Both the position numbers and the translations under genes were made by a program. 64,000 nucleotides of DNA from Macrolepiota albuminosa. Taxonomy: Eukaryota > Basidiomycota > Agaricomycetes > Agaricales > Agaricaceae. Location: NCBI GenBank assembly GCA_027475525.1, contig JAMWFC010000080.1, forward strand, positions 372,001 to 436,000, read 5' to 3'. Below the pieces are notes generated by a model. The model searched no databases, was not told where the DNA came from, and saw only the letters and a program-made list of their open reading frames with translations. This document shows positions 56,488-64,000 of this stretch, piece after piece (within the stretch, counting starts at the first letter, position 1; each line of letters opens with the position of its first letter).

Positions 56488-58366
56488 GGATACTAAGTAT
56501 ACACCAGCTGGGACATGGAACGCCCAGTGGCCAGTGGCTAGTACCTGGGAGGAACGTTGAGAACAACGTTGTAGATGTTGAAAGTCTGAGTTTTTGTTGA
56601 GAGTTTATGTGCCATGTCAGCGAACGCGAGCAAGTATCGAACCGGACAGGGTCGTGCAAGGTCGTTGCATGCTAAAAGCCGTGAAAATCAGGGTAGATGC
56701 ATCGGGGATGTAGAGGACTAACGTTATATTAGTATCACGTGGAATATCAATCATTCAACCTTGCGTTCCGAGTCAGCAAGAGAAATGATGTTCGAGGCCA
56801 ATCGAGGTCGATAGAATTTCAGAACTAGAGGAAGAGTACGATTCTACCTGGTATGTAGGAAGGACTGAATGGGTCGTCAATTTAGTAGCTTTCACCTATA
56901 AAGCTGTTGCTACATAACTGCTACGTACCAAAGTACTCTTCAAGATTCTGCAGAGAAACTTCCGTTTATCCTCGGCTAAGCTTTAGAAAGTCCGGAAGAA
57001 GATGATGTGAGGTCTATTCGCGCGTTGATCTTGTGTGTCTTCAATGTATGAATCGAATACCAACTGTCGCCGTGGTTTCAAAAAATCTCATCACTTCACG
57101 TTGTCCAAATGGCTGAATGGTATCAAGCGCAGTCAGAGTTTGGCGCGTCAAACCGCATTCCACACCTTTTGTTGTATCCTTGCAGCTCATTTACATCGTT
57201 TCATTGAATGTTGTGCGTCGCTCCTGACTTGGGAAATTCCAGGACGGTAAACAGCATTCTTATAAGATTGAAGTAAGCCATACGTTGCCTCACAAATGTC
57301 TTCTCTGAAGAACTTCCAGGATAAACGAGGGTCCACCATGAAACAGGAAAGTTCCGGAGCATTCCAAAAGCCGGGCCTAATCGAAATTGGCAAACTATCC
57401 CTTGACAAAGCGACCAATAAACTCGAGTAGGAATGATTCGTTTGATTTGACTTGTGATGGTTTTTGAGCAGTCGGAAATTGAAAAACCAGGATCCAAACC
57501 TATGATTCGGACATCCAAGTAGGATTGCTGGTCGTAATTCCAGAATGCAGAACAGTTCAAGGAATAAATCGATGGTGTTTCCTAACCTGGACTTCAAGAA
57601 CGAGACCCTTCTCTCTGGCAGGCTCCGCCTCTCATAGTTTTCCATGCTAGGCTTTCTTGATGTTAAGATAGCGATATGTGACGTTCATCATGTTTTCGCA
57701 AGCGCCATGTGGAGAAGGCCGTGTGATATAGTAGAAGACAGGAATTATTTAGAATAATAACGTTATCGAGAAATAGACCCGAAAAACTGGTTGAATTCGC
57801 ACTATGTATATGGTACAAATGTCCCGGGAACTCCACTTTTAGTGGTCCTAAGATTATCTCGTTTCAAACCTTGTTGTTCTTTTTCGCATGCCAAAGCTTC
57901 TACGACATGTCATGTAATAATTCGTAGGATACTCGACAGCGCGATTATTGGATGCCTTTATGACGGTAGAAGACGTTGCATGCAAAATAGCGGCAGATTG
58001 AGCATTTACCCGACGTTCGAGGGTCAGGAGTATTGATGACATGTAAGCGCAATGCTTATCGAGACGAAGATAGTTTTTGGCCGTGGAATCAGATAGCTCT
58101 CGATCGCGCTTGAGGTCGAGGCTCATGTATGTTTCATACATCTACTGAGTTGATAGCTACCGGAGCTTTCACGACGGCACTCGCGTCATCCCAGCTGCGG
58201 CCCATGCGTCCTGCTTTACATATGCCCGTATCTTGGCTTTTTAGGACCAATGTGTTCCTAAGCACCTTGAGAGATTGTGAAGTTGTACTGGTGGTAGAAT
58301 ATACATAGTCGCGAGGTCAGCAGTAGAAACTCTCAAGATGTGGAGACAGTGGATTACTCCTGCAAT
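56488..58366. other. Intergenic stretch without a convincing gene
   Basis: Minus frames at 57645-57187 and 58141-57854 are open but show no motif, and I could not build a spliced gene from them. The region should hold the promoter of the SAT4-like gene and the 3' UTR of the DUF1275 gene. Confidence 0.45.
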
Positions 58367-59773
58367 TCATCTGGCGCCACGAAACGAAACAAGGACAGAT
58401 TGTGGCAGTTTGTCGGCCAATCCTAATGATATTTTCCAAGACCCGAAATCATAAATAAGCAAAGGAATTACATGACATGAATCATATTCTTCTACAGCCA
58501 TGTGCTCGACGCACTCTATCAGACGATGCAGGTGGATATGACGAAACAAGATATAAGGTGAAAACATGGAGTAACAAAGCGAAACCAGAAGCTTGGGGTA
58601 TCTGCAGCCCATGTTTGACGAAACAAGATATAAGGTGAAAACATGGAGTAACAAAGCGAAACCAGAAGCTTGGGGTATCTGCAGCCCATGTTCAAGGAGT
58701 TTTTTTCCACCAATGAAAACCCAGGAAAGAGTAATGAATATCCGGATCCCGACTGAGATGCCTAACGCAGCCGGTGAACCAAGTTTGCCTAAGAGAGCGC
58801 GTCCCGCAAAAGCGCCCAAAAAGAGCGCAACAGCAGCAAGCAGCTTATGATCGCGTGATTTAACCTTTTGGCGAAATTTGAACAGACGTGGATCAGATAC
58901 GAGTTCGATCCAAACAGTCGTCAGGACAACTAACACGAAGTAAAAATGAGAAAGGGGTTCCATGAAAGACGGAGATAATACGACGCACTAGTAGTTCCAA
59001 ATTGGGTGTTTAGCCTTTTGCCCAATACGCCTTGAACACCGAGACTTGCACTCATGAAGGCAAGCGCAACGAATGACAAGACGTTGTTCCAACTCGGATC
59101 GGCCCTCGTATCGGCAATGCTGAGCTCTCCACTTTGCCATAAAGTTACTGCCGAGGCCATGCTGAGCAGTGCCTGAAGGAAGGTTGCGGCGATGAGCCAG
59201 CTGCGTTTCAATGGCCCTATTCTGTCGCCCAAACGTCCAACTGAAGCGCCCAGTTGGAAGGCGATGAGCGAACATAAAGCTTGTTGATCAGCTCTATGGA
59301 ACGTCATATCCCTGAATCCTTTTGGACCCTCGAAAAGACGTGCAAGTGCTATCGCCAACTGCACGCCGAAAGAGTAAGTAAATGCTTTCTTGGACAAGCT
59401 CTGAATCACACCTGTGCAAAGTTTCCGGTTTGAAAACCGCACCAGACGTATATCGAAGAGAACGAGATGACATCTCTGGAGTTCGTACGTGCTGTATGAG
59501 CAACTTGTGTAGAAGTTGAAAAGGCGGGTTGACAACGCACATGTATCCCGTCATGAAACAGAAGGCAGCCAACGGGCCTGTTGACTGCGCGGGGTCTACT
59601 TCCGAGTTGAGATAAGTCCAGAACGACGGCGACGACGACGGTGACGGTGACCCGCGCTCGACATCTTTCTTGTTGCTCATCGTGTTGGAAGACGATGGGG
59701 ATATTGCAGCATTGGATGATGAAAGTCGTTTTTCGGTTTCCGAAGTGGCAGTGGCTAACAGATCCGATGTCAT
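58367..59773 (-). CDS. DUF1275 (YoaK-type) membrane protein
   Basis: Exons on the minus strand are 59773-59541, 59475-59412, 59358-58989 and 58929-58367, phases consistent. After a Ser-rich head it reads LAAFCFMTGYI, DVISFSSIYVWCGFQTGNFA, DQQALCSLIAFQLGASVGRL, SFVALAFMSASLGVQGVLGK, TQFGTT, VVLTTVWIELVSDPRLFKF and HKLLAAVALFLGAFAGRALL, the DUF1275 pattern with TGY-D and FQTGN. It is a multi-pass membrane protein of unknown substrate. As given, the frame ends at 58367 (409 aa). If the exact 77-bp duplication at 58539-58692 is an assembly error, the true stop is TGA 58484-58482 and the protein has 345 aa, closer to the family length. It is divergent with the P450 gene. Confidence 0.9.
58539..58692. 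repeat. Exact 77-bp tandem duplication (5 of 5)
   Basis: Offset 77 and matching run exactly 77, in the last exon of the DUF1275 gene. The same bases are read in two frames (HGLQIPQASGFALL and then MGCRYPKLLVSLC). Confidence 0.95.
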
Positions 59774-61020
59774 TTTTCTCAGGCCTTGGTTGCCAGAGAT
59801 ATATCGTCGGCAACGGTCTGGGTGGCGAGCGCAATGAGGTGGACTATTATAGCGCTGAGAGAACTCGCGCAGGGAGTTACTTATTATACACTTGACTGTA
59901 ACACGACTCTAAAAACGGTGGGCTTATACTTGGCTGCTTGGCGCCGAGCTTGGGCTTTGTGGGAACTAATGGCATTCCGTTCCGGACTCGGAGGGCCGTC
60001 ACATTCGGTAGTTACTCTGCATAATTTCTTGGGCACACAATATCTGGGCAAAACCTGCTTTTCTCCGCATTAACGCCTAGGAAAGCGCCATGAAATTCTG
60101 GGCGACACTCTTCGGTCTTCTGGCATTCCAATTAGACAATTCTTATACAACAGATCATTCTGATCGGTCTCAAAAAGTAAGTTTAAAGATTATGGTTTTG
60201 CTAAATATGTAGTTGCGAGCGCGGTGAGGGACTCTGCCAAGACATGCCATGCAACCTAAAGACATGACAGGTCTAACAAGTACTTTAGAACTTTTGACAG
60301 CTACCATGTGGAAAAATACTCTCGTCCAAGAAATGATAGCGACAATTACTGGGACCATGGCCAGACCAGAGCCAAGTGAGTCCTTGGCCATCGGATTGTT
60401 TGCATTTGCTGACCTACAATGCAACGTTTCAGAGATTGCACATGGTATTAATAATCATCTCGTACGACGAAAACGTCTTTTCTGAAATGTGTCAATTGTT
60501 AGTCTTAAGCTTCTGCCAGTGTGATTTATGATTCCATAGGGTAATCCAGGTTTATACTGGAATTAACCGATACAACTCATAAATGCATTTGCAGCCATAC
60601 GTCATCATAATAAAGGCATGACATCACCACAAGTAGACGGTCGGTATGCTTAGGGTACTTACCGTCAGCAAGAGGAACCCCCTAAAGTGCCATCAAGAAG
60701 CATATACCGTCCTGCCAGGAGTGGCTGCACCATAGTCCGCTGCACAGAAAAACCTCGATCTATTCTAGATCTCGGAACTCAGGTACAGTTTCTCCTCCAT
60801 ACTGACACAACGCCGAGGCTCCATTTCTATTGTTTGTATCTGTACAGGCTCGGTCCTATATATATATCATTATAATTCATTTCAAGGATAGATTACTGTG
60901 GCTCTAAAGCGATATGTTACATTTTGTGGCGTCGGATCTACGTGTTCCTATCTTAGGACCTATTAATTGAGGTTGATAGCCAATGTATTGACTGTGATCC
61001 CCTCACCTATCAGTTCGAGC
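59774..61020. other. Divergent promoter region between DUF1275 and P450 genes
   Basis: No gene recognised. A TATA-like run (TATATATATATCAT, about 60856) lies some 150 bp before the P450 ATG. Small open frames on both strands lack motifs. Confidence 0.5.
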
Positions 61021-63230
61021 ATGGCGTCTTCTGTACTTGGTTTTCAAGCTGGTGCTGCTTTGCTTGTTTGTCTTCTGTGTCATCTATGCCTGCAGCGGTG
61101 TGTCAGAAAGCGTCGTCGTCCTCTTCCGCCCGGTCCTTCAAGACTCCCATTTATAGGAAATCTTCTTAGTATTCCGACTGCTTTCCAATGGATCACCTTT
61201 CATAAGTGGTGCGAAGAGCTTGGTGAGTTTGACGATTGGCTGCGTTTGTACTCAGTGCTCATTCTCTGCCTAGGTTCCGATATCATTCACCTTAATCTAG
61301 CAGGGAAGTCGATCATTGTACTCGACACCATTGCAGCTACAACGGAACTGCTGGAAAAGAGGTCATTGATCTATTCTGGAAGGTCCGCTCACCATTCTTG
61401 TGTGAATTATCTTTTGAACAAGATATTGGGACTTTGACAGGCCAAGGATACCGTTGCTAACTGATTTAGCAGGCTGGGAGTTTTTCTTTCCTTTGATGCC
61501 TTACGGTCTGTATATTCTATGATTGTACTTTCGAACCTCGATGAAGAATTTACTACAGGCGAACTTCTGTATAGTTCAACTCACAAAATTTGTCTTTCGG
61601 GAAAGGTTTAACTGACCAATAGGAAGGAACATCGACGCCTAATGCACCAATCATTCAACCCGCATGCTGCATTGGATTTCCATCCACAAGAGTTGAAAGC
61701 TAGCCGAAGTTTACTTTGTCGTCTTCTTCAAGATCCAAACGACGTCCTCTTTCATTTACAACAGTTCGCTGTTCGCATCTATCATAACCTCTTGCTTATC
61801 TATATATTTAGCATGTCCGGGGAGATCATCATGTCCATTACGTACGGCATCGAAGTGCAGCCCAAAGATGATCCATACATTATCACAGCCCAAAGGGCAG
61901 TATATTCATTGGCAACTGGCGTTGTTCCGGGAGGATTCCTCGTAAATTCATTTCCAGCCCTTAAACACATGCCTGCATGGATGCCCCTTGCGGGATTCCA
62001 GCGTAAAGCAAAGGAATGGAGGAAGTTGGCAATGGCAATGATCCATACCCCTTACGAAGTGGTAAAGAAGAATATGGTCTATCTTTTGCTTCACTAGTTC
62101 TGCTTTTACCTTATTTCTTCTTCAGGAAAGTGGAAGCGTCACTCCATCATTCGTGTCCAACAATCTAGAGGCCATAGATATAACCGGCAATCTGGAGCAT
62201 CAAGAGTCTGTTATCAGAGGGATTGCAGCCTCCATGTACGTCGGTAAGGATTTGAGCTTGGCTTTGCAAAGCACATTATTCATATTTCTAATACATAGGC
62301 GGCTCAGATACGGTAAGTTTTCGAACGTGGGGCCATACGAAGTGTGCTCAAATCGTTTTGGACCCAAGGCTGCATCGACTATTGCAAATTGCGTACTTGG
62401 CCTGATTAAGAATCCTGATGCTTTGAGAAAAGCTCAAGAAGAGATTGACAGGGTAGTCGGCCCTAGTCGTCTTCCAGACTTTAATGACGAGCCCTCTTTG
62501 CCATATATCTCAGCTCTCGTAAAAGAGGCACTGAGATGGAATATGGTTGCTCCCCTTGGTCGGTAGAAATACTTCTTAAAGGATGTGCAATGAGGCAACT
62601 TTTGTTTCCCTAGGAGTTCCGCATCATCTTGACGTGGAGGATGAATATCTGGGCTACAGGATACCATCAACTCAGTTGTAGTTGCCAATGTATGGCAAGT
62701 AACAACAGCACTTGTATCTCACTGGTCAACCCTCACTCATGAATCTACACAGGGCAATACTGCATGACGAGAAAGTATATCCCGAACCTTTTGAATTCCT
62801 GCCCGACCGATTCATGAAAAACGGGAAGTTGGATCCAGCAATCCAGGATCCTTTTCACGTTGCCTTTGGCTTTGGGCGACGGTAATCCTTTCTTTTCCCT
62901 CGCCATCCGTTCACTTAATGTCTGTCTATCCATTGAAGCGTCTGTCCAGGGCGCTTTATGGGGCTGTCATCAGTATGGATAGCCGTTGCTTCACTCGTAG
63001 CCGTCTTCGACATCAGTAAGGAGGTAGATGAGAATGGCCAAGTCATCGAGCCAACGTACGAGTATGCATCTACCTTGCTATCGTGAGTTCAAAGTCCTTT
63101 CCTTGCACGGGATAGGTCGCAATCTAAGTTTGCTTTACACGCCAGTTCTCCTTTACCATTTAAATGCACTATTAGGCCGAGGTCTCCTCAAGCAGAAGCT
63201 CTAATCAAAGAAAGTAACGAAATGATGTGA
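61021..63230 (+). CDS. Cytochrome P450 monooxygenase, 13 exons, one frameshift
   Basis: Exons 61021-61222, 61274-61382, 61441-61505, 61559-61568 (10 nt), 61623-61763, 61812-62076, 62126-62243, 62299-62312, 62369-62558, 62614-62694, 62753-62881, 62939-63082 and 63146-63230, about 517 codons. It shows a membrane anchor (ALLVCLLCHLCL), PLPPGPSRLPFIGN, I-helix GGSDTAAS (about 304-311), EALR as ExxR (361-364), PDRFM, and heme loop FGFGRRVCPGRFMG (Cys about 444). It is probably an ER-bound oxygenase of secondary or xenobiotic metabolism; the substrate is unknown. One base is missing in exon 10 near 62660-62672 (after GYRIPS, before VVVANVW). The gene is either recently inactivated or there is a base error. 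Intron 10 uses a GC donor (GCAAGT at 62695). Confidence 0.92.
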
Positions 63231-63795
63231 CAAGACAAAGACGGGTCGCTGTATTGTTGTAAGCATGATGCTTACAAGTCTACAACCTCGACGACGTTTT
63301 CTTGACGAACATACTCATCACACCACACCACACGTTGACTTGACGAACATACTCACCACACCACACCACAAACTCGACGTTCAAACTCAACGTTGCTCTC
63401 AAACGACATTAATGCGTCATTTATTCGATCAAGTCCGCCGATCGAGACACTGACTTGAACCTTATTCTGTATAGATATATATTCGAGGTCGTCATTCTTG
63501 TGTAGGTAGACTACCTTTGGAATCATACTTTGTTCCTATCAGCTGCCCTGGGATCTTAAGTGAAGTCGGACGAGACTGTCCGCTTACACTTTTTTTTTGA
63601 TAACACACAAAGTATCTTTTTGGGGACGACCTCATCAGACATCCGAGATTTCACCTGTGGTTGATCCTTCGGTTCTTATTCGACAGGCTTCACGTCAGAA
63701 GGGCCTCTCCCGCGACAGGAGGAGAAATAATCGCTCCTGGGAGGAGGAGATCCGTCGCCGCGAAGGCGTTTGGGGAGATATATAAGGAGTTCGTT
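63231..63795. other. Spacer with a short tandem repeat
   Basis: A 38-bp unit (CTTGACGAACATACTCA plus CACCACACCA-type words) occurs twice, starting 63301 and 63339. A TATA-like TATATAAGG at 63778-63786 precedes the next start codon. Confidence 0.5.
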
Positions 63796-64000
63796 ATGGC
63801 GACTCCTCTCCGACCACTCCTGGTTCTTGACTCGCCACTAGACTTTGTCACTCTGGCTCGCACTCGTGCACAAACACAACTTCCGTCTCGCTCTCGTTCC
63901 CGTTCACGCTCGGCCTCACGTACACGCTCGTGTTCACAATCTTCCGTTCTCTCCGACCCACCCTCCACGCCTGAAATCCTTGCGCATTCCAGATCACGTT
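63796..64000 (+). CDS. N-terminal part of an Arg/Ser-rich protein, cut by the window edge
   Basis: From ATG 63796 the frame stays open to the end of the window (68 codons). It begins MATPLRPLLVLDSPLDFVTL and then has Arg-Ser dipeptide repeats (SRSRSRSRSAS). A TATA-like box about 10-18 bp upstream is rather close. RS repeats are seen in splicing factors but also in retrotransposon gag-like and disordered proteins, so no function is assigned. The minus-strand Glu-Arg frame over the same bases is its mirror. Confidence 0.4.
   Translation, partial: MATPLRPLLVLDSPLDFVTLARTRAQTQLPSRSRSRSRSASRTRSCSQSSVLSDPPSTPEILAHSRSR

Noticed and set aside
57187..57645. 152-codon minus-strand frame
   Set aside because: No motif, no upstream or downstream exon that joins in phase, and two overlapping alternative frames of similar length.
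63690..63968. Minus-strand frame rich in Glu-Arg
   Set aside because: It mirrors the Arg-Ser codons of the plus-strand frame at 63796, which has an ATG and stays open to the window end.

Overview
The window looks like a stretch of an Agaricomycete (mushroom-forming basidiomycete) genome. Its genes have many short GT-AG introns, mostly 45-75 nt. Its protein families are typical of that group: a KDZ transposase, an IS630-like DDE transposase family, alpha-kinases, RTA1, a SAT4-like receptor, DUF1275, and a P450 with 13 exons. About three quarters of the window is mobile-element sequence, much of it nested. Host genes sit at the edges (2.8-4.4 kb and 50.8-64 kb).

Left part (1-14 kb). A Ty1/copia RNase H remnant and some unrecognised open frames precede a complete six-exon kinase-like gene (2819-4437, minus). 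A pogo/Tigger element (4538-14005, TA duplication) lies 99 bp upstream of its ATG. The pogo transposase gene is itself split by a second DNA element (element A, 4926-11144) with terminal inverted repeats of about 0.6 kb. Element A carries two convergent genes: a broken rve-type integrase and a broken alpha-kinase with a Cys-rich N-terminus. A LINE fragment (19-bp duplication) lies inside element A, and a solo LTR (11146-11856) sits on its right edge.

Middle part (14-26 kb). Decayed remains of an IS630-like DDE transposase and a 5'-truncated KDZ transposase are followed by an unrecognised KDZ-neighbour gene with 16-residue coding repeats. After these come a run of tRNA-derived SINE-like units and low-complexity sequence.

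LTR elements (26-48.5 kb). Element C (26071-48478) is an old Ty3/gypsy chromodomain element on the minus strand, with 232-bp LTRs and an ACATG duplication. It has a large extra reading frame (ORF3) downstream of the chromodomain. Element B (34062-45628), a younger Ty3/gypsy element, is inserted in its protease gene with an ACGT duplication. Element B carries an antisense multi-exon gene for a Zn-cluster-like protein between pol and its 3' LTR. Its two LTRs differ only by transitions, 15 of 18 at CpG. One of these changes has converted the first integrase catalytic Asp to Asn.

Right part (50.3-64 kb). This is host sequence: an RTA1-like exporter, a UBL3-like ubiquitin-fold protein ending in a CAAX box, a SAT4-like receptor-type membrane protein, a DUF1275 membrane protein, a P450 with one frameshift, and the start of an Arg/Ser-rich protein at the window edge.

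A technical signal cuts across these regions. Five tandem duplications at unrelated places all have a period of exactly 77 bp. This is the expected footprint of k=77 assembly joins and should be checked before the affected genes are interpreted. Reading frames and splice phases were worked out by eye. No database search was possible.
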